DNA of 64,000 bases from Diphasiastrum complanatum (Eukaryota > Streptophyta > Lycopodiopsida > Lycopodiales > Lycopodiaceae). Both the position numbers and the translations under genes were made by a program. The stretch is from positions 6,510,316 to 6,574,315 of the forward strand of contig CM055096.1 of the NCBI GenBank assembly GCA_029204225.1, written 5' to 3'. The notes below the pieces were generated by a model. It was given only the letters and a program-made list of their open reading frames with translations. It was not told the DNA's origin and ran no database searches. This document shows positions 31,613 to 49,277 of this stretch, piece by piece. Numbering within the stretch: position 1 is the first letter of the stretch; each line of letters starts with the position of its first letter.

Positions 31613-34186
31613 CAAGTATCTATATAATGAATCTAGGATCATCTAAAAGGATAGATCTTGATAATGTTTTGTATGTTCCATCCATTACAAAAAAATTGCT
31701 TTGTGTTGTCAATTAATGGACAATGGACTAGATGTACATTTCAAGAATAGATTGTGTTCCATCTTTAAAAATAATAAGTGCATAGCTAGTGGCATTAAGC
31801 AAGGAAGGCTTTTCAAGTTGGACGCTAATGTGGCTATTGAAAGTGTGAATATGGTTAGGGAGGAGTTGACTCAAGTGGAGCTTTGGCACAAAAGATTGGG
31901 CCATCTTAATCTTCAATCAATGGAATCCATGGCATCAAAGGAGCTAGCTCTCGGCCTAACCAAAGCTTTCAAGAAGTGTGGAAAAGTGTGTGAGGCATGT
32001 GGCCTTGCAAAGTCACACAAGACTTCCTACAAGAAATCTTTGACAAGATCTACCTCACCTTTAGATCTTATCCATTCGGATGTACATACTTTTTCTCATG
32101 AAAGTAACGGAAGAGCTTTAATGTATGTGACTTTTATTGATGATTGTACTAGATACACTTGGATTGAATTATTGCCTAAGAAAAGCCTTGTATATGAAGC
32201 TTTTGTAAAGTTTAAGTCTCTAGTGTTTGGATGTATATGTTTTGTCCACATTTCTTTGGAAACAAGAAGGAAAGAAGATGCAACTTCCTTTAAAGGAATA
32301 TTTGTAGGCTATAGTGAAAATAGCAAAGGATATAGGATATTTGATCCTATTTCAAAGAAAGTAAAAGTTAGCAAGGATGTCTTGTTTGATGAATCTCAAA
32401 GTTACAAGTTTTCTCCAAATTCATCTAATCTCTTAGCTGATGAAGATCTTGCAACACCCGAGGAGGAGCCTCTTGAAAGTGATCTTTTGGAAGATCAAAA
32501 TCATGTGCCAAAGGAGCCTAGAAGATCCACAAGGAGCAAGGCCGGGCCTTCAAGGCTCACATACTTTGAGAAAGGAAAGCAAAGGGAAGACACATCTCCT
32601 TCTACCTCTTACTCTTTTCTGACCACAATGCTTGAAGAGCCATCATGTTATGAAGATGCAAGTAGATCACAAGTTTGGAGAGATGCAATGCAATTAGAGT
32701 TTGATGCTTTGATAGATAATCAAACTTGGAATCTTGTACACCTTCCATATGGGAAGAAGCCACTTGCATGTAAGTGGATCTATAGATTAAAGTACAATCA
32801 AGATGGATCTATAAGTAAGTACAAAGCTAGATTGGTTGCTAAGGGGTTTCTTCAAACTAAAGGCATAGATTATGAAGAAAAATTTTCTCCTGTAGCAAAA
32901 CTTGTAACCATTAGATTGATCATTTGTATTGCTACTTTATTCAAGTGGAATCTCTATCAAATGGATGTGACAAATGCTTTTTTGAATGGCTACTTGGAGG
33001 AGGAAATATACATGTTGCAATCCGAGGGCTTCATTAAGGATGGTGAGGAGGACAAGGTTTGTCACTTAAGGAAGAGCCTATATGGCTTGAAGCAAGCACC
33101 TAGAGCTTGGTACTCTAGGTTGCATGATTTTCTCTACTCTCTTGGCTTTGTGATTGGCTCTTATGAGTCTTCTTTGTACATCAAATGTAATGATGAAAAG
33201 ATCATCATTTTAGTACTTTATGTTGATGATATCATATTGACAGGAAATGATGGTGAAGGCATAAGAAATCTTAAAGTTTCCTTGTCTAGTGAATTCAAGA
33301 TGGTAGATCTAGGACTTCTTAAGTTCATACTTGGAATAGAAGCTACTAGAGGTAGTGATTTTACTTTTATAAGTCAATTAAAGTATGCTACTTCCATTCT
33401 TGAGAGGTTTGGCATGAAAGATTGTAAAGGGATTGACACCCCTATGGAGCAAACTTGTAAAGTTACTAATGATTGTGATGAAGCATCCTTTGAGGACATC
33501 ACACTCTTTAGGAAGCTAATAGGCTCCTTAATCTATTTGACAATCACCAGACCAGATTTGAGTTATAGTGTAAGCAAGTTAAGTCAATATATGCAAGGTC
33601 CCTTGATGCATCATTGGAAAAGTGCCAAGAGAGTGCCTAGATATGTCTCTTCTACTAGATTTTTTGGCATTCTCTATCAAGGATCTAACTTGTACTTGAG
33701 AGCATTTTTGGATTTAGATTTTGCAAGAAATAAGATGGATAGAAGATCCATAAGTGCATTTGTCACTTTTCTTTGTGGAGGAGTGATATCTTGGCTTTCC
33801 AAAAAGCAAGATACAATTTCTCTTTCCCCTTGTGAAGCCGAGTACAAGGCATTGACTTCAACAACCAAAGAACTCCTATGGCTAAAAAGACTTTGGTGGA
33901 GCTTCAAGTGCTAAAGGTTGAGGAGGTCCCTTGCATCTATTGTGAAAATCAAGATTCTCAACAAAGTGCTACCAATCCGATCTTCCATGCTAGAACAAAG
34001 CATATTGAGATAGCTCATCACTTTGTGAGGGAGAAGGTGCAATCCAAGGAGGTTCAACTTCATCATGTGCCTTCATCCGAGTGCATAGCTGATATCTTAA
34101 CCAAACCTTTGGCTAAAGATTCATTTTTCAAGTTAAGAAATGCTCTTGGATTTGTAGATATGTGTACATTAGACTTTCCAAGTTAG
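31613..34186 (+). pseudogene. 5'-truncated copia with deleted integrase core
   Basis: The sequence starts inside the protease region (LDNVLYVPSITKKLL near 31659), with no 5' LTR, primer site or gag. A 737-codon open frame (31701-33914) covers the GAG pre-integrase finger (LWHKRLGHLN ... CEACGLAKSH) and the first part of integrase (HSDVHTF, FIDDCTRYTW). It then has reverse transcriptase (QMDVTNAFLNGYL, YVDDIILTG) and the start of RNase H. At AFVKFK the frame jumps in phase to VFGCICFVHI. About 120 residues found in element 3, including the second and third integrase catalytic residues, are therefore missing without a frameshift. Near 33890 a frameshift moves RNase H into the frame 33878-34186 (HARTKHIEIAHHFVREK). 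Confidence 0.92.
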
Positions 34187-34199
34187 AAGTGAGGAGGAG

Positions 34200-34850
34200 T
34201 GTTAAAATATCACTTCCAACTTGTTGTGTCTTATAGATCTCAAGTTATTTGAGCTTGATAGGATCTCACACGTGTGGAGTCTGTTCCCACGTGTGAAAGA
34301 ATGTACATAAGTCATTTTTATTAAGTTAGATTGGTTTTAGCTTGATCTACACTAGTGTGAAATTGACCTTTGAGTAGAATCTTGAAAATGGTCAAATTGG
34401 TCAAACTTTTTGTAAATAGATTGGACTTCCATGTGAATGAGTTATTACTCACACATGTCAAGATACCATATACACGTGTGGATAAGATTCTAGAAGATAA
34501 GATAGGAATATTCCATTAGATCCTATTTTATAGAGAATATTCCTATAAATGTGGAAGACTAGCTTTTTGTTTTTTACCAAAGAGAATAGTCAACTTTGGG
34601 AAATGAGCACATATGGCTCCCATTGGTGGATCTGGATGACTAGGCACTCTTCACATGTGTGAAGGCCTGCTGGACAATACACAGCTCATGGATGTACTTG
34701 ATCTATAAAGAGATCAACCACATCAATAACAAGTTGATGTGACATTGGCAAAATCTAGTTCTGTTGAGATTTCCACATTTGTCTTGGATTTTGATGAATG
34801 AAATGCATTTGTGAGTTAATGTACTTTACTCTCTGTAAACAGGCCGTACA
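34200..34850 (+). repeat. 3' LTR of the truncated copia (right end uncertain)
   Basis: TGTTAAAATATCAC follows the polypurine tract GTGAGGAGGAG (34189-34199), so the LTR start is clear. The right end cannot be fixed because no second LTR or target duplication is available; the end given is a guess from related LTR lengths. The region has three CACGTG G-boxes (34269-34274, 34288-34293, 34473-34478). Confidence 0.55.
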
Positions 34851-37800
34851 GGTACTGTCCTCCACAGGTGTGAGGCTGCGCATCCATGTGTTTGATCATT
34901 TGATCCATTGCTCTTGCTTAAATCATAGTGTAAAGCATCTAGATCAAGATCTAACATCTAGAACTTGATAGATCTTTGGATTAAGCAATCAATAACTCTT
35001 AATGATTGATAGTACAATCAATATTTGTCCTTTTTCTCTAAAAATTGGTAGATGCATCAGTAGGGATTTGAAACTTATCATTAAGCAGAAAGGATCAAGA
35101 TGTAATATTGAACCATGTTAATTCTTCTGCTAAGTCACATAATTTGATGTGGATTTTAGGTATCCATCTGATAGGCATGCCATTCATCCACGTAAAAGGA
35201 TTCTTCAGTGTTTGGGAACAAGAGATAATTTCCTATAGTGATTATAGGACAGCTAGATGATCACTGGATCTCTAGAATATCAAATAAGGCGGTTAAGGAT
35301 TTTCTGGAAGGAAAAGTTGATGTATGGGACATCTATAATTTTGGAATGAAAATTCTAGGACTGTAAAGCATATATCATCTTTCCAGGTAACTTTTATGGA
35401 AATTTATAATTTCTTTAAAAGGAGGGGTGAAGTGGTGGGATAAAATACTTTTTGAAAGTCTGTTGATTGCATAGCTTTCGGAAGAGAACCAGCTAGGGTA
35501 TAGAAATGAGATTGGATCTGAAAGGATTGTCGAATAGATTCAGAGTAAGATGCCCAATTGGAACTTTTCAAAATAAGAGGAATTCTCTAGGGATTGTGTG
35601 GACAATCTGGAACTAGAAAATTTTGGAATTTGAATCATTATCTATAAGTAGTACAGTAAAAGGTCAAAGGTTACTAATTCCATTTTGATTGGAATAGAAG
35701 TAAGTTTGATCAGAATTTAAGTCTGAAAGTTCTATATTGGATCAACCTAATCTTAGTTTAATTACTAGGATCAGAGAGGGGTTAATTGGTGGGAGAATTT
35801 ATGTAATTAGAAGTAAGTGGGATTGGAAAACTGCTGAGAGTGAATTTTATTTGTCTCAAAATTTTTTCGAATATGTTATTTACGCATGAGAAATAAGAAA
35901 TATTTTGTAGCTATGTGAGTAACATATGTGGGTTTTGGAGGAATCTTCCAGATAAAAATGTGTTTATGTACTGGGTCATAGTGAGATTATTCTCATATGT
36001 GCATGATTAATCTTGTATGAATCTACTGTGTAATCCTAGTTAATAAGGTTATTTGGTGCACTTAACCTAGTCGGTGAATAGAGTATTCCTTAGTTAAGGA
36101 GGGGACTCAGCTCATTAGTGATTGTATCCCACTCGAATGGATAACGAATCATAATGAATCCAAGAATAACAAACTGAATTGATATTCAGTAGGACTTTGG
36201 TTATTTAGGGGTGATTCTGGATTGTAATCTAAAGTTTTGTAGTTGAAGATGATTGTCATTTTGGTATGCGTTCAGTCTTTAATTACCAATGATTTATAGA
36301 TCTTAAGTCTTGCACTTCAGTTTAAGAATCCTGGTTGAAGAATATTCCTAAATCCAGTATTTTCGTAGTGGAAAGATTTTGGAATGATTCTTACTTTTCC
36401 TGAGTTATGTTAGACATATACTCCAGTATCTTGTAAATGATTTAGTATGATTTGGATTTCAGGAAATTATGATTGATAGATCATATAAATCTAAATATTT
36501 ATGGTTGATGAATCATTAATAAGGAACTGTAATGATTCTCAAGTGTGATGATTAATTCTTGATCTATTATTTGAGTAAGAATTCAAATCAGTGTTTTTGA
36601 ATCTCTCCACTCGAGTGCTATATTTGAGGACCTATGAATCTCACAGACATTCTCACAAGATAAGTTATCTTATTTGTGGAGAATTAATTAGTCTAGTGGA
36701 TGCTATTCTACTAGAGTTTGTGGTCTGCATACGGTTGAGTACAGTTCTTCATTTAAATTGGATCTCCAGTTATCTTAGGAGACAGACAAATCTATTAAGA
36801 TGAATGAATGCTATTTTTTTCTTGTATTTGGTGTTAGAAACAGGAGCATTTAACTCAAAAGAGTATTTGGGGTACCCAAAGTTGAGTTTTAATCATTCTA
36901 TATCTTAATGATTCTCCTAGAGATTCTAGCTAAATGAATTATCATATCTTATAATTTGAATCATAAGGATATTTGTACTTGAAAGCTTATGAATTATTTG
37001 TCAGAGTTTGTATTATTTCTTTAATTTTAATCTCTTAAGTTAGGTTATCTCACCCAGTATTTCATGTAAATGCTTTACATGAAGGTGATGTTACTAACTT
37101 ATAGTTAATATAACCCAGTTGGGAATTTTATTACTTAGTGTACTTTTCCAAACCTGAATTGTACTCCAGTGCAAAGATTATCACTTGGAATAGGATTATC
37201 TCTGAGTACTTGTTTGATGTGAAAGTTAGACTAAGGATAATGATTTTCTAGGTTGATATTCAAATTAAAAGAACTGTTCCTGTTATTCTTTCTTGTTTAG
37301 AGAGTTTCTAAGGATAGAAACAGTTTAAGGAGGGAAAAATATTATGTCCATGACCAGTAAGTAGGATTCAGTATACTCCTAGTCTTGGATACACGGTACT
37401 CTAGTAAATCAAGCTGTTAGTTATGCCACGTCATACTGGATGTGACCCGAAAGTAATTAATATCCTTGTGAGGCCCATAACATACTAAATGGAGTTTAGA
37501 CAAGGTATGAGACAGTGTATGCATGTGTAGAGTTATCAATAGCAATTTTATGAATAGTTGGTCCATGCATAGGACTCTATTCTAGGTGAATCTATGTATA
37601 AGGAACTTAGGGCTATGCATGGCTATGTGCCCAGGATGCTTATGGCTCTATAAAAAGAGGCCAAACTCGCCCTACTCCTCATTGTGATCATTGATTCATT
37701 GCCAGGGTTTCACTCTACATTCATGCCTCTTGTTCCTTGGCTTGGAGGTGAAGCTTCTAGAGTTGATTGGTTGCTTCTACTTGGTTGGGTGGTTGCTCCA

Positions 37801-37860
37801 TAGTGTGTTTTCCATTGTATTTTGTCTTGTAAGCAGGATCTTAGGGAGCTTCCCTTATAC
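34851..37860. other. Gene-free AT-rich region
   Basis: No open frame longer than about 90 codons, terminal repeat or known motif was recognised on either strand. Around 37640-37690 a TATAAAAAG box precedes a CT-rich stretch (CTCTATAAAAAGAGGCCAAA). This looks like a promoter or LTR core, but no gene or LTR partner follows it. Confidence 0.5.
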
Positions 37861-38455
<595 letters not shown>

Positions 38456-38529
38456 AAATTTAACAATCTATTACTACCCAACACTATCTATATCTATTTG
38501 TCTATTAACCTAGATTATAGATCAATGCA

Positions 38530-39280
38530 AATTTCAAAACACATACACATCCTGTCCTTTTTTTTTTTGAACTTCGATGACAACTCTCCTTCATCCTCAT
38601 CACTGTTGCCCTTCTTTGGGATGCACTTCCAAACTTTTTGCTTGTCTTTGGTCACCAATACTTGGTATTCTTGAGAGGCATGCCTTGATTTAACCACCTC
38701 ATGCCTTTGCTCTTCCTGTAGAAGGATCTCGTGCAGGTCCTCAAAGGTGGGTAATCTCTCCCATGATGTAATGATGCTCACGAACATTTGCAAGCCTTTG
38801 GATATGCCACTCATACCTATATAAACTAGTTCCACACCTATTATGGGCTAACCAATAGCGATGAACTGATCTCTCAACTCCTTGAACCTGGTGAAGAAGG
38901 ATCTCGCACTCTCATTATCTTCCATTTATTATAGTGTTAAGCTTGGTCTTCAAGAACATCATGCGAGATGGATTCGTGGTTTGATATTGTACTCTCAAAG
39001 CTTCCCAAGTGCTTCTTGCCATAACTGCATTGCTAATGTGGGTGATCACATATTGGTCTTTCACCGATAGGTTGATCATTGAAGTTAACCATTTCCAAAT
39101 CGCTTAAAATCACACTTGTAGGCTAGAAAGAGTGCTCTGAGTTGAAAATCCAGTGTCAAAAGTTCAAAATAATGACTTGCAGTTTTTCTCTTACCAAGCC
39201 ACCCATCGCTTAGTTGGCAAATTGAAAGCCAAGGCCGTTTCCATTTGAGAAATGGTTTCCTCGCACACCGCCAACTGTAT
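38530..39280 (-). pseudogene. Copia gag relic
   Basis: Minus-strand frames show parts of a copia gag: SNAVMARSTWEALRVQYQ (near 39000), SRMMFLKTKLNTI (near 38960), and then an intact 106-aa frame with RLPTFEDLHEILLQEEQRHE. This resembles the LPSVVDLQEILLAEEHR string in element 3. Stops and frame changes are frequent upstream, and no pol or LTR is adjacent. Confidence 0.7.
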
Positions 39281-39596
39281 ACGTGCTACGGGCAAATGAC
39301 TTCTAGCATCCACTGAGCAGTTTCTCTATGAAAATCACTTTACTACTAGGTATTTTACTTGCATGTACAGTTTGGGTGCCCTTCGTTTGGAGTCCGTAGC
39401 CCTTCTTTTGGGCCAAAAACAGTGAAGAGAGGACAAAATAAGAGATTTTAGAAGGTTTGAATTGATTATTCACCTTAACAAGCTTCATAAACTTTGAGAA
39501 CCAAGGCCCATTTCAAAGTGAAAGTTTTTAAATAAATTGAAGGTCAGTTTATACTTCAACAACTCTTGGACACTTTTAGCAAATTCAGGCTATTAT
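39281..39596. other. Spacer upstream of the subtilase duplication
   Basis: AT-rich, nothing recognised. Homology to the second duplicon starts near 39597. Confidence 0.45.
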
Positions 39597-39688
39597 TGAA
39601 AATGAAAATGCTATTATTGAAGTTGCAAAAGAAAAGTTCATTTCCGAGCATCCTTGAGCATTGACGGCCAAATGCCAATAGGATAGAC

Positions 39689-39740
39689 GGCCCACTACAC
39701 CTAAACCCTAAACCGCTAGAACTAGTAGTATATATATATT
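39689..39740 (+). promoter_or_regulatory. Promoter-like block: site II, telo-box, TATA
   Basis: GGCCCA (39689-39694) is followed by AAACCCTAA (39703-39711) and a TATATATATAT run (39729-39739). GGCCCA/TGGGCC and the telo-box AAACCCTAA are plant promoter elements that often occur together. All three are conserved in the second duplicon (61238-61288). The block lies about 1.3 kb before the subtilase ATG, so it would imply a long 5' UTR with an intron, or a separate transcript. No transcript evidence is available. Confidence 0.5.
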
Positions 39741-40149
39741 TGTGATGAGCGTCTATTTATGTAGCCCCTTATTTGCAAGAGCAAGAGCAAGCTGGTGGGC
39801 GCCGTCTCCTTATCACTTGTTGTGCACATACATGTACTCAGGCAACCCTTCTCCTCCTCCTCCTCTTCTGTCACCTGCATGATTGATGTGTGATTTTACA
39901 GTGTTTCAGGTACTGCATGTTCTGGACGCATCAACCTTAGGTGGTCCTTGATCTGCGTGTGTGTGTGTTTTTGTTTTTGTTTGTGGATGTATGTATGTTG
40001 CTGAGTGTTCTCATTGGAATCTTGCATCCAGCAAGCAAAGGATCCGTGTACAACAACAGCGGACTCGATTTCCTACCCGTAGCCTTCTCCTGTTTGGTTT
40101 TGCAAGTGACATTTTACGCGATGTAATTGCTTCTACTTCATGCTATATC

Positions 40150-40436
40150 TTTGGTGGTTGAAATGGTGCTTTATACAGCTTGATTTTGTTTCAGATTTAG
40201 CCTACTGTGCGCTTAGTCTAGTGAGCAATAGCCTCTAGAATTAGCAAAGAGAGAAAATTGTCTGAAATATGGGTTGGGTAGTTGATCTGGTGAACTACAG
40301 AATTTAATTTTTTCTCAGGCACTCCCTGGTGCTCTGGAGTCTGCCCTAAGCTTTTTGTTTCTAAGCTAATGAGTCTTTGATTGTTGATCTCGTATAAATG
40401 GATAGAGCATAATTTTGTTTCAGGTTACTCTTACGA
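40150..40436 (+). repeat. Degenerate ~85-100-bp tandem repeat, about 3 units
   Basis: Units contain a TTTGRTTGTTGATCTGGTG-like start, a TTAATTTTGTTTCAGG core (near 40180, 40305, 40412) and a CTAAGCTTTTTGTTTC end. Each core looks like a splice acceptor (pyrimidine run then CAG). The second duplicon has about seven such units. Confidence 0.7.
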
Positions 40437-41050
40437 ACCCTAATCTGCAGTAAGCAGAGTTAGATTTTTGGAAAGAGAGAGCATTCAGTGAATTGTGGGC
40501 ACTGGGTTTGCTTTTCAAGTTGGGGATGTACAACTAAGTACTAAGATCGGTTAGATGGATCTCTGCTTTCAACCTAGCTGTACACGATAGAGAAAGCTTC
40601 AGTGTTTAAGTAAGTGCAACCACTTTTTTGGACTGACCATCCATCCGTGTAGACGCGGAAAAGAAGCATTGTTTGTGAATGAAGCAACTCATGCAAAAGT
40701 ATTACGATTTCAACAGATTCCGACAAAATATGGACACTTTGATTGTGACAATGTGATCTTGCGTAATACTAGAAGAATTAAGTCTTGGTATAGAATGTAT
40801 ATCCTTGAAAAAGTAAAGCTGATCGTTCGAGTCTACTCAGACGTATATGGGATCCTACTCAAACCACAGTTTAGTCTGTCAGTATTGTATTATTCAACAA
40901 AGATTTTTCCATGCGTGCATGCACTAGGCCTCTTTTGACCTGCATATATATGAAACAACATCACAGAAAAGTAGAAAATAGCGAATCTGTTTAACTGTAG
41001 AGTACAAGCCTGATAGCGAGTTTCGATGCAGTCAACGACAAGACACATCC

Positions 41051-45220
<4,170 letters not shown>

Positions 45221-46490
45221 GAAGTAGTAGTAATAGTAATACTGCTCTTTAGTTTAGACTTCCTGGACCAGGTTATAGTAGTAATAGTAGGTTTTGTAGA
45301 GCAACAAGAGTTTGCACTGTGCAGGTGGGAGGCTCACAAAGGCCTTCACTCTTTTTCTTTGGAATGAATCATTAATTATTATTCATAATAGCTTTGCCTC
45401 AATAGTGGGACAAGGTACTTAGATCATTTTTTTTTTCAAAGTTGACATGAATCTTCTAGATGTGCTTATTTTTTGTAATCCATGTGCTTCTTTTTTGAGT
45501 TTTCAATGTGCACAACAAACTAGTTGAACTCTTTCAGGTCTTGTTTTTCATATCAAATCTTTAATACTTTCCAAAAGAAAATTAGTACAAGTTTTTTTTC
45601 TAAAGCCTAGCTGGCACTTTAAATGCTCTCATAAATCTAAATTCACTTATGAAATGCATCATGCAAGATGTACTTCTTCATATTTGACTAGAGAGCAATA
45701 TCTAGAAGTGAAATCATCAAACAATGAGGTACCATTTGTCGTAGACTTGATTCATGAAAATTGTTTTAAAGGGTCCAAAGTTTAAGCCTAAAGCCTTGTT
45801 GTTCTTAAAGGAAAGGAGGAATATAAATATATTCAAATTGAGTTTCATGTTCATGACATGAGTATAGAACTAACAAGAAGTACGATACTAAGTGATGTAT
45901 ATTGTGAGAGAAGTAATGATAAGGATGAATTGTTGTTTTTGCATGCAAGACCCCCCAACATTAGAATACTTTTGAATGATGATTTCAAATGGAAGGTGAT
46001 AAATACTTTCAAACAATGCACTTTCCCCCCCACACGCACACTACCCACTTTGAAAAGCCCATATGACTCTCACATGGGGGCACAATATGAGGCCCAATGC
46101 AATTAGAGTACAAATTTTGACTAACTATAACATTTGAATTGTTGCTCGGAACTAGGTCATCGAAGGAGTTGTTGGAAAACTCTCATCAAGCACTTTCTTA
46201 TGGCACCATAATTGTCTCAATCAAAGCTATAGTTAAAATGTTATACTAAACTATTATGAGCAAAAAATGAGTGATTTTGAAATAAAGTTAACGAGTTTTT
46301 GTGTAGAAATGGTGCATGGAACTGTTAATTGCTATTTTTAGAGGGCTGTGTGAGATGAGGACATTGATTTTGCATTAGTATAAGTTCTGATAACCTGCAT
46401 GTGAGAATGAATCATCTATAGATTGTAAAATAGGATGAAAATCATGGATTGTTTTGGACTAAAAAAGGAGCTCTATTGTAAGACATGTAA
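45221..46490. other. 3' flank of subtilase, no further gene
   Basis: The flank is AT-rich. Possible poly(A) context lies near 45363-45390 (AATGAATCATTAATTATTAT). No coding region was recognised on either strand. Confidence 0.5.
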
Positions 46491-46940
46491 TTAACCTTAA
46501 TCAGGGCCTCTATTTGAAAGCCATGTAATTATTTTTAAATAGCTTTCATATCCAATAAAATATTTAGACATATTTGGCAATGTTCCATATGACATGGCAC
46601 GTCCAATGGTCATTTTTTGATCAAGCCATCGTCCCACATACTTATCTCTAATGCTAACTCTACTTTGTGAGTAAAGATTGTTGTTGATATCAACACCTTT
46701 GTTCAATTTTGCAATCTAATTTATTGGGCCCCCCCGAATGATTAGACAAGAAATTTCAAGCTTTCACACCGCCCATGGAAACTCTTTTTGGTAAGTTTTT
46801 TGTTTTGTGACTACTGAGTTCAAAGTTCTTTTTTAATCCCAGGTGGCCACATACAATCCCATGTCTTAAAGGACCTTTTTCAAGTCATGAACGCTTGCGT
46901 CTAAGCTTGATTTGGGTTGCATTGGTAACCTTAGAATTGG
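46491..46940 (+). repeat. Direct repeat, copy 1
   Basis: The stretch from GGGCCTCTATTTGAAAGCCA to AGCTTGATTTGGGTTGCATT matches 47870-48412 in the same orientation. Shared blocks include GACATGGCACGTCCAATGGT, CACATACTTATCTCTAATGC and TCACACCGCCCATGGAAACT. Copy 2 has about 100 bp extra in the middle. The role is unknown: it could be the LTRs of a small non-autonomous element or a plain duplication. Confidence 0.8.
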
Positions 46941-47869
46941 CTATAAAGTTTCCTTTTTGGCTGATTACGTCATATTTCATCCATGTAACCTCGTTTCTTA
47001 TTAATATATATTTGAGATTTTGCAGAGCATCTTTTTCTCTGACACTGCAAAAGAAATCCAAGACCAAGAAAATTCAAAAGAGTGAGCAGCAAACAACTAC
47101 CGGTATTCCAGTACAAATCATCAGAAAACAACGATCAAGGGAAAAACTGAATATCTCAGCAAGAAGTGGGTCATTTCCAAAGTGACGTTGAGAACTAAGG
47201 ACTGGGGCTTTGAAAATAGAATACCGTCTTAAAAAAAACAAGAAAGGACCTTACTCTCAAACAAAAGGAAAAACATTGCAATTATAAGGACTGAATCGAA
47301 TTATCGGGATTTATACAATTTCTTAAATCATTTGTTTTAGTTAGTAGAATATCTAGGTAGATGTCGTAGAAAATGATGAAGAGTGCGAATAAATAGACAT
47401 TTGTGATAGCCATGCAAACTTTGACATATATTCTATGTTGATTAATGAAATGACAGTATCAGATAAAGCCTGAGAGAAAATACTGAGAGAGCATTTGGCA
47501 ATGACTAATGCATGTAAAAAAATAGAGAATCCATAAATTAAGCCATTATAAACCAACAATCAGATCACAAATAGGAATCCTGTGCCCGATAAATGGTTCA
47601 CAACAGCTGTGTACTAAGCATTGTGATCCTATTAAGCTTAGACAGTTGACCGAAACAACCGACATATTAAATAATCTCTTTATCTTCTTGAATTACTCTC
47701 GATCTCTCAGATTAATATATGATTCTAAGGACTTAGAGACTCTAATACAATTGAATTCTTATTCAAATTCCGATATATGATTATCTATTTAAAAGATCAA
47801 TTTTGATACATTTGTCTTATTTTGATCTATTGAATATATACAAAGTGACAGAGTGTACACTTATCTTTG
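46941..47869. other. Interval between direct repeats, nothing recognised
   Basis: About 0.9 kb of AT-rich DNA lies between the two direct repeats. Short open frames occur but none has a recognisable domain. No primer-binding site complementary to initiator tRNA-Met was seen after the first repeat. Confidence 0.45.
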
Positions 47870-48412
47870 ATCAGAGCCTCTATTTGTAAGCCATGTAATT
47901 ATTAACTTTAACCACCTTTCATATTCCATAAAATGTTTACACATATTTGGCAATGTTTCACATGACATGGCGCATCCAATGGTCATTTTTTTAATAAAGC
48001 CATGGTCGCACATACTTATCTCTAATGCTAATTCTACTTTGTGAGTAAATATCGTAGTCAATTTCAATGCCTTTGTTTAATATGGCTAACAATCAATCAT
48101 ATATTTGTCACACTTTGAATCTCCTCGCAACCATACTAAACATCAAGGCTTATGTCTTTTGTACACTGACATACTTTTGTTCAATATTTCCAATCTAATT
48201 TATTGGGCCTCCCTAAATGATTAGACAAGAAATGTCAGACTTTCACACCGCCCATGGAAACTCTTTATGGTAAGCTTTGTGTTTTGCCATTAAGTTCAAA
48301 ATTAATTTTTATTCCCAAATCGCCACCGCCCACATGGAATCCCATGTCTAAATGGACCTTTTCCAGGTCACGAATGTGTCGCTTGCATCTGAGCTTGATT
48401 TGGGTTGAATTG
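47870..48412 (+). repeat. Direct repeat, copy 2
   Basis: Partner of 46491-46940 in the same orientation, about 1.37 kb away. It carries an extra segment near 48080-48180 (AACAATCAATCATATATTTG ... TTTTGTACACTGACATACTT) that is absent from copy 1. Confidence 0.8.
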
Positions 48413-49277
48413 TCCATGCATAAGCACAATGCAAATATAGCAATTTATCTAAAACACATATATCACAATGCATTGTGCAGAAATGGGTAGTGGAATATTT
48501 AGGACATGTTTTCAATTTGTCTAGATTCTGTCTACTTGGTGGAGTGCATGGATTATAGCTTAAACTACCACTTTCGTTATCTCTCTCATACATGCAATAT
48601 AGGCAAGTGTATTTTATTATTTGCACTAAGTTCGCATATATTCACGCATTTCAATGTTTGAGATCACTTGCAAGCTGCCACTATACAGTGTACATTGTCT
48701 GATCCACACACAAAGGAGAGCTTGCATTTTGTGATTGAATCACTTTCACAAAATTGCATTTGTCAAAATGCCATTGTAAAATTTTATGGCTCTCTTTTGG
48801 AACATCAAATGCTGGAATCCATCATACATGTTTTTATGATTCCATATTGAATTGTTTTCCCAAATTCAAGTTACTTGATTGTAAAAACAGAATTTATCAA
48901 TGTTAAGGTTACTTTTTTAAATTTGGCCTTTTATTATTTCAGCCTCGTCGAGCTTTAGAACAAATTGAAGCTTACCATTGTGTTCTGTAGATATAAAAGC
49001 AAACAACACAATGAGATTCTTACAGTTTCAAGGATAAAAAACTGAATGTCTGCTCTAGAGCAATATTTATAGATATTGAAAAGAAAATCATGGACATATA
49101 CATGTCTTCAAATGGGCGACGATGATCTTGACTGTTGATGGCAATAGGATTTCACACGTGCCAATCAATGTTGATTATACGAATTGATAGAACAATGACT
49201 CATGCACAAATTAGTTTTTGACATGCAGTGCTAGGATAATGACATACGCTCAGAAAAATTGCCAAATAAAGAAAGGA
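48413..49277. other. AT-rich spacer, nothing recognised
   Basis: No coding sequence, LTR or RNA gene was recognised. Confidence 0.45.
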
